Shown one piece after another: positions 1-13,424 of a DNA stretch of 64,000 nt. The position numbers were made by a program, and so were the translations under genes. Origin of the DNA: Leyella stercorea (GTDB lineage Bacteria; Bacteroidota; Bacteroidia; Bacteroidales; Bacteroidaceae); the NCBI RefSeq assembly GCF_019052365.1, contig NZ_JAHQUY010000002.1:34722-98721 (forward strand), written 5' to 3'. Each line of letters opens with the position of its first letter. Within the stretch, counting starts at the first letter, position 1. The notes below the pieces were generated by a model, which did no database searches, was not told where the DNA came from, and saw only the letters and a list, made by a program, of their open reading frames with translations.

Positions 1-3168
<3,168 letters not shown>

Positions 3169-3196
3169 ATATTTCTATAGTTTTGGGATGTTCGGA

Positions 3197-6100
3197 TTAA
3201 TCAAGTTTGATGCTCAGACCAAGACCGCGGAGCTCATGCAGGAGCACGTTGAGCGACTCTGGGATGCCCGGTGTAGGCATTGGGTCGCCCTTAACGATAG
3301 CCTCGTAAGCCTTTGAACGGCCCACTGTATCGTCGGACTTGATTGTCAGAATTTCCTGAAGCACGTGGCTGGCACCGAACGCCTCGATAGCCCAAACCTC
3401 CATCTCACCAAAACGCTGTCCACCGAACTGTGCCTTACCACCGAGTGGCTGCTGTGTGATGAGCGAGTACGGACCGATTGAACGGGCGTGCATCTTGTCC
3501 TCAACCATGTGACCGAGTTTCAAGAAGTATGTCACACCTACTGTAGCCGGCTGGTCGAAGCGCTCGCCTGTCTCACCATCATAAAGGTGTGTAGAGCAGA
3601 GGTGCGGCAGACCTGCCTTGTCTGTCCATTCAGAGAGGTCCTCAAGGTGAGCACCGTCGAAGATAGGTGTAGCGAACTTGACGCCGAGCTTACGGCCGGC
3701 AGCACCGAGGATAGCCTCGAAGATCTGACCGAGGTTCATACGAGAAGGCACGCCGAGCGGGTTCAATACCAAGTCGACCGGACGACCGTCCTCGAGGAAC
3801 GGCATATCCTCCATACGTGTAATCTTCGAAACGATACCCTTGTTACCGTGACGACCTGCTAGCTTATCACCTACGCCAATCTTACGCTTCTTTGCAACGT
3901 ATACCTTAGCCATCTGGAGGATGCCTGAAGGCAGCTCGTCGCCGATGGTGATGGCGAACTTCTTACGCTTGAGTTCTGCGTCGAGCAGCTTGTACTTGCG
4001 TATGTAGTTCATGATGAGCTTAGAGATGAGCTTGTCGGTGTGCTCGTCGCCGGTCCAGTCGTTCGACTGAATGCCGTCGTACTCGAGGTTCTTCAGCATT
4101 GTAGCTGTGAACTTTGTGCCCTTTGTGATGATCTCTGCACCAGAGTAGTCCTTAACACCCTGCGAAACCTTGTCCTCGGTGAGTGTGAGGAGCTTGTCGA
4201 CGAGAATATCCTTCAAGTCGTCGTTCTTTGCCTCATACTCCTCGTCAATCTTGGCGAGAATCACCTTGTCCTGCTTCTTCGACTCGCGTGTCTTGACGGC
4301 ACGAGAGAAGAGCTTCTTGTCGATAACCACACCGCTGAGCGACGGGTTAGCCTTGAGTGAAGAGTCCTTCACGTCGCCAGCCTTGTCGCCGAAGATGGCG
4401 CGGAGCAGCTTCTCCTCCGGTGACGGGTCGCTCTCGCCCTTCGGCGAAATCTTACCGATGAGGATGTCGCCCGGCTCGATGCGTGCACCGATGCGAACGA
4501 TACCGTTGTCGTCGAGGTCCTTTGTAGCTTCCTCCGAAACGTTAGGAATATCGCTTGTGAACTCCTCCATGCCGCGCTTTGTCTCGCGAACGTCGAGTGA
4601 GTACTCGTCTACGTGTACAGATGTAAGCACGTCGTCGCGAATCATGCGCTCTGAAAGCACGATGGCGTCCTCATAGTTGTAACCCTTCCACGGCATGTAA
4701 GCCACGAGGAGGTTGCGACCGAGTGCGAGCTCGCCGTTCTCTGTAGCGTAACCCTCTGTGAGGATGTCGCCCTTCTTAACGCGCTGACCCTTGTTGCAGA
4801 TAGGACGCAAGTCGATGGTCATGTTCTGGTTGGTGCGGCGGAACTTCGGAATGCGGTACTCCTTGAGAGCCGGCTCGAAGCTTACGAACTCCTCGTCGTC
4901 GGTGCGATCGTAGAGGATGCGGATTGTTGTAGCGTCTACGTATTCGATAACGCCCTCGCCCTCTGCAGTAATCATTGTACGAGAGTCCTCGCACACCTGC
5001 TTCTCAAGACCTGTACCTACGATAGGTGCGTCGTTGTGGAGCAATGGCACTGCCTGGCGCATCATGTTACATCCCATGAGTGCGCGGTGACCGTCGTCGT
5101 GCTCCAAGAACGGGATAAGACCTGCCGATACAGATGCGATCTGCTGCGGAGAGACGTCCATGAGGTCTACGTCTGATGGCGGCACAACCGGGAACTCGGC
5201 GTTCTGACGGCACTTAACGTTGTCGCGTATGAACGAACCGTCCTCGCGCAGAGGAGCGTTACCCTGACCGATTACGTGGTCTTCCTCTTCCTCAGCGGTG
5301 AGGTATACTACGTGGTCGTTATTGAGGTCGACGAGCGAATCCTTCACGCGGCGGTAAGGAGTGGCGATGAAGCCGAGCTCGTTGATAGTTGCGTAAACGC
5401 AGAGAGACGAGATAAGACCGATGTTCGGACCCTCAGGGCTCTCAATCGGGCAAAGACGTCCGTAGTGTGTATAGTGTACGTCTCGCACCTCGAAGCCTGC
5501 ACGCTCACGTGACAGACCGCCAGGACCGAGTGCCGAAAGACGACGCTTGTGAGTAACCTCGGCAAGCGGGTTGGTCTGGTCCATGAACTGCGAGAGCGGG
5601 TTGGTGCCGAAGAACGAGCTTACAACGCTCGAGATTGTCTTGGCGTTGATAAGGTCTGTCGGCTGGAACACCTCGTTGTCACGCACGTTCATGCGCTCGC
5701 GGATTGTGCGGCTCATACGTGCCAGACCGATAGAGAACTGGTTGCTGAGCTGCTCGCCTACTGTGCGTACGCGGCGGTTAGAGAGGTGGTCGATATCGTC
5801 AACAGTTGCGTTAGAGTTAACCAACTGGATGAGATAGCGGATGATGGCGATGATATCCTCCTTTGTAAGAACGCGTGTCTCAGAGTCGATGTCGAGACCG
5901 AGCTTCTTGTTGATGCGGTAGCGACCAACTTCGCCGAGGTCGTAGCGCTTGTCAGAGAAGAATATGTTCTGGAACACCTCGCGTGCCGATGCGTCATCAG
6001 CCGGGTCAGCGTTGCGGAGCTGACGGTAGATGTAAAGCACAGCCTCCTTCTCAGAGTTAGAGGGGTCTTTAGCGAGAGTGTTGAAAATGATTGAGTAGCG

Positions 6101-7009
6101 TGAAGCTGCCTCTGCGTCCTTGTGGAGAAGCACTGAAGCGTTGCCCGACTCGAGGATGTCGTCGATGTTCTCTTCTGTGAGCACAGTCTCGCGCTCCATG
6201 ATAACCTCGTTGCGCTCGATAGACACAACCTCGCCCGTATCCTCGTCTACGAAGTCCTCGTTCCAGGTCTTCAGCACACGTGCGGCGAGCTTGCGGCCGA
6301 TGGCAGCCTTCATGTTCTTCTTGTTCACCTTCACCTCCTCAGCAAGGTCGAATATCTGGAGGATATCCTTGTCCTGCTCGAAGCCCATGGCGCGCAAAAG
6401 AGTTGTTACGGGCAACTTCTTCTTACGGTCGATGTATGCGTACATCACGTTGTTGATGTCGGTAGCGAACTCAATCCACGAACCCTTGAACGGGATGATA
6501 CGTGCCGAGTAGAGCACAGTACCGTTAGCATGCACACCCTGACCGAAGAACACGCCCGGCGAGCGGTGCAACTGCGAAACTACTACGCGCTCTGCACCGT
6601 TGATGACGAACGTACCGTTGGATGTCATGTAAGGGATCGTGCCAAGGAAAACGTCCTGTATGAATGTGCCGAAGTCTTCGTGTTCGGGGTCCGTACAGTA
6701 GAGTTTCATCTTAGCCTTCAAAGGTACGCTATATGTAAGACCGCGCTCAAGGCACTCGTCAATTGAGTAGCGGGGCGGGTCGATATAGTAATCCAAGAAC
6801 TCAAGAACGAAATTGTTACGTGTGTCGGTGATAGGGAAGTTCTCAGAGAACACCTTATACAAACCGTCATTCTTGCGTTCCTCAGGCGGAGTGTCTAACT
6901 GTAAGAAGTCCTTGAAAGACTTTAACTGCACATCGAGGAAATCCGGATATGGCAACGGATTATGGACGGTGGCAAAATTTACTCTGTTATCAACAATTTT
7001 TGAAGCCAT
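3197..7009 (-). CDS. rpoB: DNA-directed RNA polymerase subunit beta
   Basis: Beta subunit, 1270 residues, the usual Bacteroidetes length (shorter than the enterobacterial protein). The rifampicin pocket reads [24 protein letters not shown] and [12 protein letters not shown], matching the sensitive wild-type residues at the classic Asp, His and Ser positions. The conserved C-terminal [18 protein letters not shown] segment is present. It is preceded by a hairpin with a T-run after rplL (see that entry), so rpoBC output may be lowered relative to the ribosomal proteins. It is followed closely by rpoC. Confidence 0.99.
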   Translation of the reverse strand: MASKIVDNRVNFATVHNPLPYPDFLDVQLKSFKDFLQLDTPPEERKNDGLYKVFSENFPITDTRNNFVLEFLDYYIDPPRYSIDECLERGLTYSVPLKAKMKLYCTDPEHEDFGTFIQDVFLGTIPYMTSNGTFVINGAERVVVSQLHRSPGVFFGQGVHANGTVLYSARIIPFKGSWIEFATDINNVMYAYIDRKKKLPVTTLLRAMGFEQDKDILQIFDLAEEVKVNKKNMKAAIGRKLAARVLKTWNEDFVDEDTGEVVSIERNEVIMERETVLTEENIDDILESGNASVLLHKDAEAASRYSIIFNTLAKDPSNSEKEAVLYIYRQLRNADPADDASAREVFQNIFFSDKRYDLGEVGRYRINKKLGLDIDSETRVLTKEDIIAIIRYLIQLVNSNATVDDIDHLSNRRVRTVGEQLSNQFSIGLARMSRTIRERMNVRDNEVFQPTDLINAKTISSVVSSFFGTNPLSQFMDQTNPLAEVTHKRRLSALGPGGLSRERAGFEVRDVHYTHYGRLCPIESPEGPNIGLISSLCVYATINELGFIATPYRRVKDSLVDLNNDHVVYLTAEEEEDHVIGQGNAPLREDGSFIRDNVKCRQNAEFPVVPPSDVDLMDVSPQQIASVSAGLIPFLEHDDGHRALMGCNMMRQAVPLLHNDAPIVGTGLEKQVCEDSRTMITAEGEGVIEYVDATTIRILYDRTDDEEFVSFEPALKEYRIPKFRRTNQNMTIDLRPICNKGQRVKKGDILTEGYATENGELALGRNLLVAYMPWKGYNYEDAIVLSERMIRDDVLTSVHVDEYSLDVRETKRGMEEFTSDIPNVSEEATKDLDDNGIVRIGARIEPGDILIGKISPKGESDPSPEEKLLRAIFGDKAGDVKDSSLKANPSLSGVVIDKKLFSRAVKTRESKKQDKVILAKIDEEYEAKNDDLKDILVDKLLTLTEDKVSQGVKDYSGAEIITKGTKFTATMLKNLEYDGIQSNDWTGDEHTDKLISKLIMNYIRKYKLLDAELKRKKFAITIGDELPSGILQMAKVYVAKKRKIGVGDKLAGRHGNKGIVSKITRMEDMPFLEDGRPVDLVLNPLGVPSRMNLGQIFEAILGAAGRKLGVKFATPIFDGAHLEDLSEWTDKAGLPHLCSTHLYDGETGERFDQPATVGVTYFLKLGHMVEDKMHARSIGPYSLITQQPLGGKAQFGGQRFGEMEVWAIEAFGASHVLQEILTIKSDDTVGRSKAYEAIVKGDPMPTPGIPESLNVLLHELRGLGLSIKLD

Positions 7010-7061
7010 CAGAAGTTATTATGGGTGATAAAAAATCGAAATAAGCGGAAAGACACAAAAA

Positions 7062-7094
7062 GGTTAGGACCCACCTACTTGGAAGATCCTAACC
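7062..7094 (-). terminator. rplL-rpoB intergenic hairpin, probable attenuator
   Basis: On the minus strand, stem GGTTAGGA pairs with TCCTAACC around an internal loop and is followed directly by a T-rich run (plus-strand 7055-7061). It lies in the 172-bp gap between rplL and rpoB in a transcript that must continue into rpoBC, so partial termination is the natural reading. An attenuator at the same place is known in E. coli. Read-through efficiency cannot be judged from sequence. Confidence 0.65.
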
Positions 7095-7181
7095 ATATTT
7101 GCTAATTTTAAAATATCGGGTTAACCTTTCCTAAATACTGCTTAGCAGCGTTAAACCCGACATTTGAATTGTAAGCTGTTA

Positions 7182-7559
7182 TTACTTGAGCTCTACCTTA
7201 GCACCTGACTCCTCGATAGCCTTCTTCAAGTTCTCAGCCTCTTCCTTAGAGAGACCTTCCTTGATCTTAGCAGGAGCAGCGTCTACGAGGTCCTTAGCTT
7301 CCTTCAAGCCGAGACCACAAGCTTCCTTAACTGCCTTTACAACCTGGAGCTTAGCGCCACCTACCTCAGCGAGGATAACATCGAAAGATGTCTTCTCCTC
7401 AGCTGCATCAGCACCACCTGCTGCAGGACCAGCAGCTACAGCTACAGCTGCAGCAGCAGGCTCAATACCATACTCGTCCTTGAGGACTGTTGCCAACTCG
7501 TTTACTTCCTTTACTGTAAGATTTACCAATTCTTCAGCAAGAGCTTTAATATCTGCCAT
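7182..7559 (-). CDS. rplL: 50S ribosomal protein L7/L12
   Basis: Stalk protein that recruits translation GTPases; 125 residues. The N-terminal dimerisation helix ([20 protein letters not shown]) is followed by an Ala/Gly-rich hinge at about residues 37-55, then the globular C-terminal domain with the conserved KTSFDVIL and [15 protein letters not shown] segments. It follows rplJ after 54 bp, as expected for the L10-L7/L12 pair that assembles as one complex. It is followed by the attenuator-like hairpin before rpoB. Confidence 0.98.
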   Translation of the reverse strand: MADIKALAEELVNLTVKEVNELATVLKDEYGIEPAAAAVAVAAGPAAGGADAAEEKTSFDVILAEVGGAKLQVVKAVKEACGLGLKEAKDLVDAAPAKIKEGLSKEEAENLKKAIEESGAKVELK

Positions 7560-7613
7560 TGTATTTAAATTTTAATTGTTTTTAATGTTAATGTTCTTTG
7601 ACTTGTAGTTATA

Positions 7614-8129
7614 TTACTCAGGACGCTCGCCCAAAGTCTTAAGCACACCGTGAATAGTGTTTGCGCCTGACTGAAGAGCAGAGATAACGTTCTTTGCAGG
7701 CGACTGGAGCAGTGCAACAATGTCTGCAATAACCTCGCTCTTGCTCTTGATAGCTACGAGAGCCTCGAGCTGATCTGCGCCGAAGATTGTCTCCTCAGCA
7801 TATGCACCCTTGAGTGCAGGTACGCCATCCTTAACGTATTCCTTCAGGAGCTTAGCCGGTACGTTAGCTGTGTGAGCGAACATAACTGCTGTAGTGCCCT
7901 TGAGAGCGCCGTACAGAGGCTCGAAATCAATGTCGCTTGCCTGGAAAGCCTCGCGGAGAAGTGTGTTCTTAACGACGATCATCTTGATCTCGTTCTTGAA
8001 GCACTTGCGGCGGAGGTTGCTTGTAGCCTCGGCGTTGAGACCTGCGAGGTCAACGATGTAGAAGTGAGGGAACTCCTTCAGCTTCGCACCGAGTTCGGCA
8101 ATAATAGTATCTTTTACTTCTTTCTTCAT
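7614..8129 (-). CDS. rplJ: 50S ribosomal protein L10
   Basis: 171 residues. It anchors L7/L12 dimers to 23S rRNA. The N-terminal rRNA-binding half includes FYIVDLAGLNAEATSNLRRK and the MIVVKNTLLREA segment; the C-terminal helix that binds L7/L12 covers roughly the last 40 residues. It lies 18 bp after rplA and upstream of rplL in the conserved rplKAJL order. I see no obvious separate L10 leader, since the gap to rplA is too short. Confidence 0.98.
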   Translation of the reverse strand: MKKEVKDTIIAELGAKLKEFPHFYIVDLAGLNAEATSNLRRKCFKNEIKMIVVKNTLLREAFQASDIDFEPLYGALKGTTAVMFAHTANVPAKLLKEYVKDGVPALKGAYAEETIFGADQLEALVAIKSKSEVIADIVALLQSPAKNVISALQSGANTIHGVLKTLGERPE

Positions 8130-8147
8130 TTTACAAAACTTTTAGAG

Positions 8148-8837
8148 TTACTCAACTGATTTAGGATCAACCTTGATACCCTTACTCATAGTGCTTGAAA
8201 TAAAGATACTCTTGATGTATGTACCTTTAGCAGCAGCAGGCTTGAGCTTGATGATGGTAGCGATGAACTCCTTAGCATTCTGATAGATTGCCTCCGAAGA
8301 GAAGCTTACCTTACCGATTGAAGTGTGGATAATACCAGCCTTGTCAACCTTGAAATCAATCTTACCCTGCTTTACTTCCTTAACCGCCTTGGCAACGTCC
8401 ATTGTTACAGTGCCGCTCTTAGGGTTAGGCATGAGTCCGCGCGGACCGAGGATACGGCCGATAGGACCAATCTTACCCATGCATGACGGCATAGTGATAA
8501 TAACGTCGACGTCTGTCCAACCACCCTTGATCTTATCGATATACTCGTCAAGACCTACGTAGTCAGCACCTGCTTCCTTAGCAGCAGCCTCCTGATCGGG
8601 AGTACAGAGAGCGAGTACGCGTGTTACCTTACCGGTACCGTTGGGAAGAGAAACCACGCCGCGAACCATCTGGTTAGCCTTACGCGGGTCTACGCCCAAG
8701 CGTACGTCGATATCGAGAGAAGCGTCAAACTTGGTTGTGGTAATTTCCTTTACCAGCTCTGAAGCCTCTTTCAATGTGTACATCTTCCCTGCTTCAACCT
8801 TGTCAGCTACTGATTTTTGATTTTTTGTCAGTTTCAT
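8148..8837 (-). CDS. rplA: 50S ribosomal protein L1
   Basis: 229 residues, full length for L1 (E. coli about 234). It binds 23S rRNA at the mobile E-site stalk and in other bacteria represses the rplKA mRNA. Conserved features seen: [26 protein letters not shown] and the [18 protein letters not shown] motif. It begins 19 bp after rplK and sits in the rplK-rplA-rplJ-rplL order, so it is co-transcribed. Confidence 0.98.
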   Translation of the reverse strand: MKLTKNQKSVADKVEAGKMYTLKEASELVKEITTTKFDASLDIDVRLGVDPRKANQMVRGVVSLPNGTGKVTRVLALCTPDQEAAAKEAGADYVGLDEYIDKIKGGWTDVDVIITMPSCMGKIGPIGRILGPRGLMPNPKSGTVTMDVAKAVKEVKQGKIDFKVDKAGIIHTSIGKVSFSSEAIYQNAKEFIATIIKLKPAAAKGTYIKSIFISSTMSKGIKVDPKSVE

Positions 8838-8856
8838 TTCTTAAAAATTGAAGTTA

Positions 8857-9300
8857 TTAAACATTTTCAGGGAAGTCTCCCTCTACAGTGATACCCATAC
8901 TTCTTGCTGTACCAGCAACGAGTCGCATAGCCGATGCAACTGTAAAGCAGTTCAAATCTTTCAGTTTGTCCTCAGCGATTGCTTTTACCTGCTCCCAAGT
9001 TACTTTACCAACTTTCTGGCGGTTAGGCTGAGCTGAGCCACTCTTAACTTTAGCTGCCTCTTTCAGCTGTACTGCTGCAGGAGGAGTCTTAAGTTCGAAG
9101 CTGAACGATTTATCGGTGTAGTAAGTGATAACAACAGGAATTACCTTGCCTGCCTTATCCTGGGTTCTGGCGTTGAACTCTTTGCAGAATCCCATGATGT
9201 TAATACCCTTAGAACCAAGTGCAGGTCCTACTGGAGGAGAAGGATTCGCAGCGCCACCTTTAATCTGTAATTTGATTAATCCAGCAACTTCTTTAGCCAT
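8857..9300 (-). CDS. rplK: 50S ribosomal protein L11
   Basis: 147 residues, the common length. It forms part of the GTPase-associated centre with 23S rRNA. The Pro-rich N-terminal segment ([20 protein letters not shown]), the SFELKTPPA linker and the C-terminal RNA-binding domain ending in [10 protein letters not shown] are all present. It is first of the rplKAJL ribosomal block and lies 64 bp after nusG. Confidence 0.98.
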   Translation of the reverse strand: MAKEVAGLIKLQIKGGAANPSPPVGPALGSKGINIMGFCKEFNARTQDKAGKVIPVVITYYTDKSFSFELKTPPAAVQLKEAAKVKSGSAQPNRQKVGKVTWEQVKAIAEDKLKDLNCFTVASAMRLVAGTARSMGITVEGDFPENV

Positions 9301-9364
9301 TTTGTCTGTTAATATTTAAATTGATTTAATATAAAAGAATTCTAAACGCATTCGTAACCTTGCG

Positions 9365-9910
9365 TTAGCCTTCTTTTTCGACTTGCATAAAACCTAATTC
9401 CAACGGAGTTTTGCGTCCGAAGATCTTGACCATCACCTTTAGTTTGCGCTTCTCGACATTCACCTCTTCGATGATGCCGCTGAAGCCAGAGAACGGTCCG
9501 TCTGTCACCTTGACAGTCTCGTCAACTACGTACGGGATGTCGATGTTGTCTTCAATCTCCGTTTCCTCGCATGAACCGAGCATACGGTTGATTTCCGACT
9601 GCGGAACTGGTGAGGGGTTGTCCAAGCCTCCAAGAAAGCCTAAAACGTTCGGCATGAAACGCAGCGTGTGTGCTACGTCGCCTACGAGGGCAGCTTCTAC
9701 GAATACATAACCGGGGAGAGAGATTTTCTCCTTGATTACTCTTTTGCCATTACGCAAAGATGCGTGTTTCTCGAGCGGCAGAACCACTTGCGAAACATGC
9801 GTCTGAAGTAATGGGTTGTGCTTGATCTCAGCGTCGATATATTCCTTTACTTTGAATTCCTTTCCGCTGGCAGCACGAAGCACGTACCATTTTTTTTCTG
9901 TCTTAGCCAT
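9365..9910 (-). CDS. nusG: Transcription termination/antitermination factor NusG
   Basis: 181 residues. The N-terminal NGN domain (KWYVLRAASGKEFKVKEYI to about residue 110) binds RNA polymerase; a KOW domain follows (about residues 125-178, VKVTDGPFSGFSGIIEEV). It lies between secE (15 bp) and rplK, the standard arrangement. No insertion marks it as a specialised paralogue such as a capsule-locus UpxY, so it is taken as the housekeeping copy. Confidence 0.97.
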   Translation of the reverse strand: MAKTEKKWYVLRAASGKEFKVKEYIDAEIKHNPLLQTHVSQVVLPLEKHASLRNGKRVIKEKISLPGYVFVEAALVGDVAHTLRFMPNVLGFLGGLDNPSPVPQSEINRMLGSCEETEIEDNIDIPYVVDETVKVTDGPFSGFSGIIEEVNVEKRKLKVMVKIFGRKTPLELGFMQVEKEG

Positions 9911-9925
9911 TTTTCTTGAAAATGA

Positions 9926-10117
9926 TTAACCTGGATAAACCATGCTCATTGCCCACTTGAACAGAGAGTCCATAGCGAACACCACAACTGCAATGACAAG
10001 GGAAGCAGATAATACAATCACTGCACTGTGGTTGAGTTCGGCATAACTTGGCCAAGTTGTTTTATGCGCAAGTTCGTCGTAACAAGTCTTGCAATAATTT
10101 ACAAACTTCTTAAACAT
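9926..10117 (-). CDS. secE: Preprotein translocase subunit SecE
   Basis: 63 residues, the short single-span form. An amphipathic N-terminal segment with the conserved ELAHKTTWPSYAEL motif precedes one transmembrane helix (about residues 30-52, SAVIVLSASLVIAVVVFAMD). It clamps SecY in the Sec translocon. It lies 16 bp downstream of tRNA-Trp and just before nusG, matching trpT-secE-nusG synteny. Confidence 0.96.
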   Translation of the reverse strand: MFKKFVNYCKTCYDELAHKTTWPSYAELNHSAVIVLSASLVIAVVVFAMDSLFKWAMSMVYPG

Positions 10118-10133
10118 ATTATCTTCTTTTTAG

Positions 10134-10206
10134 CACGGGAAGAGAGGCTCGAACTCCCGACACCTGGTTTTGGAGACCAGTGCTCTACCAACTGAGCTAT
10201 TCCCGT
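10134..10206 (-). tRNA. tRNA-Trp (anticodon CCA)
   Basis: 73-nt cloverleaf on the minus strand with acceptor stem ACGGGAA pairing TTCCCGT, anticodon loop CTCCAAA (CCA) and discriminator G, as in bacterial tRNA-Trp. The T-arm GTTCGAG is visible. It lies between tuf and secE in the same transcript direction. CCA is not encoded. Confidence 0.97.
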
Positions 10207-10209
10207 AGG

Positions 10210-10243
10210 ATAGTTCCCGACGCCGTAGCGATGCGGGAACTAT
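10210..10243 (+). terminator. Hairpin between tuf and tRNA-Trp, with T-run on the plus strand
   Basis: Arms ATAGTTCCCG and CGGGAACTAT (10 bp) flank a 14-nt loop, followed on the plus strand by TTTTATTT. In sense for the tuf-trpT transcript there is no T-run after the hairpin, so as a terminator it would stop antisense transcription. In the sense RNA it could be a processing site next to the tRNA. The structure is seen; the role is inferred. Confidence 0.5.
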
Positions 10244-10285
10244 TTTTATTTAGTGCAGCCTCTTGCGAGTCTGCGGTCCGTCGAA

Positions 10286-11476
10286 TTAGTCTTCGAGGAT
10301 CTTTGTGATCTGGCCAGAACCTACTGTACGACCACCCTCGCGGATAGCGAAACGAAGGCCCTCGTTCAGAGCAACTGCGTAGATGAGCTCAACCTCGATC
10401 TCTACGTTGTCACCAGGCATTACCATCTCAACTCCCTCAGGAAGTTTGATCTCGCCTGTGCAGTCCATAGTACGGAGGTAGAACTGAGGACGATACTTGT
10501 TGCCGAACGGTGTGTGACGACCACCCTCTTCCTTCTTCAAAACGTAGATAGAAGCCTTGAAGTGCTTGTGAGGCTTGATCTGACCCGGGTGGCAGAGTAC
10601 CATACCGCGCTTGATCTCGTTCTTGTCGATACCACGGAGGAGAAGACCTACGTTATCGCCAGCTTCACCCTCGTCAAGGATCTTACGGAACATCTCAACA
10701 CCAGTTACGACACACTTCTTGTCCTCACCGAGACCAAGGAGCTCTGTCTCGTCGCCTACCTTAACGCGACCAGTCTCGATACGACCAGTAGCAACGGTAC
10801 CACGACCTGTGATTGAGAATACGTCCTCGATAGGCATCAAGAATGGTTTGTCGAGGTCACGTGGAGGCTCCTGGATCCATGTATCAACAGCGTCCATAAG
10901 CTCCATTACCTTGTCAGCCCACTTCTCTACACCATTGAGTGCACCAAGAGCAGAACCGCGGATGATAGGAGTTTCCTCCTCATAGCCGTACTGGTCGAGG
11001 ATCTCGCGAACCTCCATCTCTACGAGCTCGAGCATCTCCTCGTCCTCTACCATATCGCACTTGTTCAAGAAAACAACCATGCGCGGTACGTTTACCTGAC
11101 GAGCGAGAAGTACGTGCTCACGTGTCTGAGGCATAGGACCGTCAGTAGCAGCAACTACAAGGATAGCACCGTCCATCTGAGCAGCACCAGTTACCATGTT
11201 CTTAACGTAGTCGGCGTGACCCGGGCAGTCTACGTGAGCGTAGTGACGCTTTGCTGTTTCGTACTCGATGTGAGCTGAGTTGATGGTGATACCACGCTCT
11301 TTCTCCTCAGGAGCGTTATCGATCTGGTCGAAAGACTTAACATCCTCGCCGCCGAAGCCTCTGTCGTGAAGAGTCTTTGAGATGGCAGCAGTAAGAGTGG
11401 TCTTACCATGGTCAACGTGACCAATTGTACCAATGTTTACGTGCGGTTTGGTGCGCACAAATGTTTCTTTAGCCAT
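10286..11476 (-). CDS. tuf: Translation elongation factor Tu
   Basis: 396 residues, full length. The G-domain motifs are all present: [11 protein letters not shown] (P-loop, residues 18-28), the RGITIN switch I, DCPGHADY (switch II) and NKCDMV (guanine specificity), followed by the two beta-barrel domains. It lies directly downstream of four tRNA genes and upstream of tRNA-Trp, the same arrangement as the enterobacterial tufB locus. It is transcribed from the promoter before tRNA-Thr(TGT). Confidence 0.99.
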   Translation of the reverse strand: MAKETFVRTKPHVNIGTIGHVDHGKTTLTAAISKTLHDRGFGGEDVKSFDQIDNAPEEKERGITINSAHIEYETAKRHYAHVDCPGHADYVKNMVTGAAQMDGAILVVAATDGPMPQTREHVLLARQVNVPRMVVFLNKCDMVEDEEMLELVEMEVREILDQYGYEEETPIIRGSALGALNGVEKWADKVMELMDAVDTWIQEPPRDLDKPFLMPIEDVFSITGRGTVATGRIETGRVKVGDETELLGLGEDKKCVVTGVEMFRKILDEGEAGDNVGLLLRGIDKNEIKRGMVLCHPGQIKPHKHFKASIYVLKKEEGGRHTPFGNKYRPQFYLRTMDCTGEIKLPEGVEMVMPGDNVEIEVELIYAVALNEGLRFAIREGGRTVGSGQITKILED

Positions 11477-11545
11477 AGCTTTCTTATTTTATATATAAAT
11501 TGAATGTTCGTTTTTCTTCCGATTCTTGGTTTAAAGAACAGAAAG

Positions 11546-11617
<72 letters not shown>

Positions 11618-11624
11618 AACTTGG

Positions 11625-11697
11625 AGCGGAAAACGGGGCTCAAACCCGCGACCCCCAGCTTGGAAGGCTAGTGCTCTATCAACTGAGCTATTTCCGC
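11625..11697 (-). tRNA. tRNA-Gly (anticodon TCC)
   Basis: 73-nt cloverleaf, acceptor GCGGAAA/TTTCCGC, anticodon loop CTTCCAA (TCC), T-arm GGTTTGAG. It lies 7 bp from tRNA-Thr(GGT) and corresponds to glyT in the tufB-type cluster. Confidence 0.96.
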
Positions 11698-11712
11698 AAA
11701 GATAAAGTGAAG

Positions 11713-11794
11713 TGGGTGGTGATGGATTCGAACCACCGAAGGCATAGCCAGCAGATTTACAGTCTGCCCCATTTGACCACTCTGGTAACCACCC
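11713..11794 (-). tRNA. tRNA-Tyr (anticodon GTA)
   Basis: 82-nt tRNA with acceptor GGGTGGT/ACCACCC, discriminator A, anticodon loop CTGTAAA (GTA) and the long variable arm of class II tRNAs. It corresponds to tyrU in the tufB-type cluster. Confidence 0.96.
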
Positions 11795-11861
11795 AATCTT
11801 TATTAGTAGCGTATCGCTTGGATACTGAAGAAAAACTGCGTTCAGGTTTTCCGTTTGTTTG

Positions 11862-11935
11862 AGCCTCTTGTCGGATTCGAACCAACGACCCCGAGATTAC
11901 AAATCACGTGCTCTGGCCAACTGAGCTAAAGAGGC
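11862..11935 (-). tRNA. tRNA-Thr (anticodon TGT)
   Basis: 74-nt cloverleaf, acceptor GCCTCTT/AAGAGGC, anticodon loop TTTGTAA (TGT). First gene of the tRNA-tuf transcript, with the promoter element directly upstream. It corresponds to thrU. Confidence 0.96.
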
Positions 11936-11987
11936 AGATCCTTGCAGCCGCTAAGGCTTGCGTTTAGGACGTGTTCTAAAACGGCTG

Positions 11988-11995
11988 CAAAGATA
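11988..11995 (-). promoter_or_regulatory. Promoter -7 element of the tRNA-tuf operon
   Basis: Minus-strand TATCTTTG matches the Bacteroidetes -7 consensus TAnnTTTG; a TTTTGG sequence 18 bp further upstream fits the -33 element. It lies about 50 bp before tRNA-Thr(TGT). Confidence 0.75.
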
Positions 11996-12035
11996 CGACT
12001 TATTTTTTATTCGCCAAAATTTTTCGGCTTTTTTT

Positions 12036-12335
12036 TTACATCTTGCGTGTTTTTTCCTTGAATTTAGTTAGCTGCACCTTCATTGCGTCTACGCAGAGGT
12101 CGATGCCTTCCTCGAATGTGTCGCATGTTTTCTCGACGAAGAGCTTCTGTCCGGGGACGGTCACTTCGAGGCTTGTTTCCTTGTTCTGCGCGGTGGCTGG
12201 CTTCACTACTTTGAGCTGCACTTCTGCGCTGCTTATATCCTCGAATGTCTTCTCAAGCTTTGCTACTTTCTTCTCGATGAATTCCTGTAGTTTCTCGGTA
12301 GCGTCAAAGTGAATTGACTGAATCTTTACGTTCAT
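12036..12335 (-). CDS. hpf: Ribosome hibernation-promoting factor, short HPF/RaiA family
   Basis: 99 residues, a short HPF without the C-terminal dimerisation domain of long HPF. It has the beta-alpha-beta-beta-beta-alpha pattern of the family: MNVKIQSIHFDATEKLQEFI, then KLEKTFEDISSAEVQLKV, ending in a Lys-rich helix. It binds the 30S decoding centre in stationary phase and blocks translation. It lies 59 bp after the recombinase gene and upstream of the tRNA-tuf promoter, an order common in Bacteroidales. Confidence 0.93.
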   Translation of the reverse strand: MNVKIQSIHFDATEKLQEFIEKKVAKLEKTFEDISSAEVQLKVVKPATAQNKETSLEVTVPGQKLFVEKTCDTFEEGIDLCVDAMKVQLTKFKEKTRKM

Positions 12336-12394
12336 AGTGTCCTCCTTTTCTTTGTTTAAGGTCGTTTATACTATATATATAATAAGGTATAGTG

Positions 12395-13300
12395 TCATCC
12401 TTTCGGCGTTTCGCTTCGGGGATGTGCCTCATTATATGCTTTCTTTAGTTGCTCGAACGAGGTGTGGGTGTATATTTCGGTTGTGGAGAGGCGCTCGTGT
12501 CCAAGCAGCTTCTGCACGTTTTCGATGTTGGCTCCGTTGTTGAGCATTGCGGTGGCGAAGGTATGGCGCAGCACGTGGGGCGATCGTTTCTGAAGGCCGG
12601 TCACGGTGGAGAGCTGTTGCTTCACCATCTGGCGCACTCGCTCGGGGCTTAGGCGCGTGCCGCGTGCGGAGCGGAAGAGCGCCTGGGTGCAGCGCGGCGG
12701 TGTCTCGGCGTCGCGACGTGCGGTGTAGCTGCGCAGGGCTTGGGCGAGTTCGTCGCCGAAGGGTATGGCGCGCTGTTTGTTGCCTTTGCCGTGCACGCGT
12801 ATCTCGCTGCGTGCGTAGTCGACGGAGTTGTCGTCGAGCGAGGTGAGCTCGGAGAGGCGCATGCCTGTCTCGTAGAAGGTGAGCACGATGGTGTGCTCGA
12901 GTTGCGCCTGATAGGTGTCGGGCTGCTGTGTGTGGTCGAGCAGCCGGTCCATCTGTTCTTCGCGCACGAACTGCGGCAGGGGCCGGTCGGTCTTGGGGCG
13001 GTAGACGATGTGCGCCGGGTCGTGCTCTACGTATCCTCGTGCGAGGAGATAGCGGTAGTAGGTTTTCAGGGCGCTCAGACGCCGGGCTACGGTTGTGGCG
13101 CGGTTGCCTTGGTCGAGCTGGTGCTCCATCCAGTCGCGCACGACGTCGGTGTCTACCGTGGCGAACGTGAGTTCGCTGTCGAGACTGCTGAAAAACTGCT
13201 GGAACGCTTCGAGGTCGCGGCGGTAGCTTTCCACTGTGTTCTCCGACCGGTTGCGCTCGTAGCGCAGATAGTCGAGAAAGCCGTCAATACCTTTTTGCAT
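12395..13300 (-). CDS. Tyrosine site-specific recombinase, XerC/XerD family
   Basis: 301 residues, the size of housekeeping Xer proteins that resolve chromosome dimers at dif. A SAM-like core-binding domain fills about residues 1-90; the catalytic domain follows. Catalytic residues visible: Arg in ETGMRLSEL, Lys in HGKGNKQR, HVLRH (His-x-x-Arg), the second His in LLGHERLSTTEIYTH, and the nucleophile Tyr in that segment. It sits between rpsU and hpf with no integrase-type neighbours, so a chromosomal Xer is much likelier than an element integrase. XerC and XerD cannot be told apart here. Confidence 0.92.
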   Translation of the reverse strand: MQKGIDGFLDYLRYERNRSENTVESYRRDLEAFQQFFSSLDSELTFATVDTDVVRDWMEHQLDQGNRATTVARRLSALKTYYRYLLARGYVEHDPAHIVYRPKTDRPLPQFVREEQMDRLLDHTQQPDTYQAQLEHTIVLTFYETGMRLSELTSLDDNSVDYARSEIRVHGKGNKQRAIPFGDELAQALRSYTARRDAETPPRCTQALFRSARGTRLSPERVRQMVKQQLSTVTGLQKRSPHVLRHTFATAMLNNGANIENVQKLLGHERLSTTEIYTHTSFEQLKKAYNEAHPRSETPKG

Positions 13301-13424
13301 GTTCTTTTTTGTTTTTCGCTACGAATATACGACGAATATTTGTCATTTGCAAGTTTTCGGCTGTCTTTTTTCGTTTTTTCACGTTTTAGCGTGGTTCTGG
13401 TGCCTATTCGTCGTGTGCGGCAAG

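Noticed and set aside
12395-13300. Integrase of a mobile element
   Set aside because: Standard Xer length and housekeeping neighbours; no attachment-site duplication at the nearby tRNA genes and no cargo.
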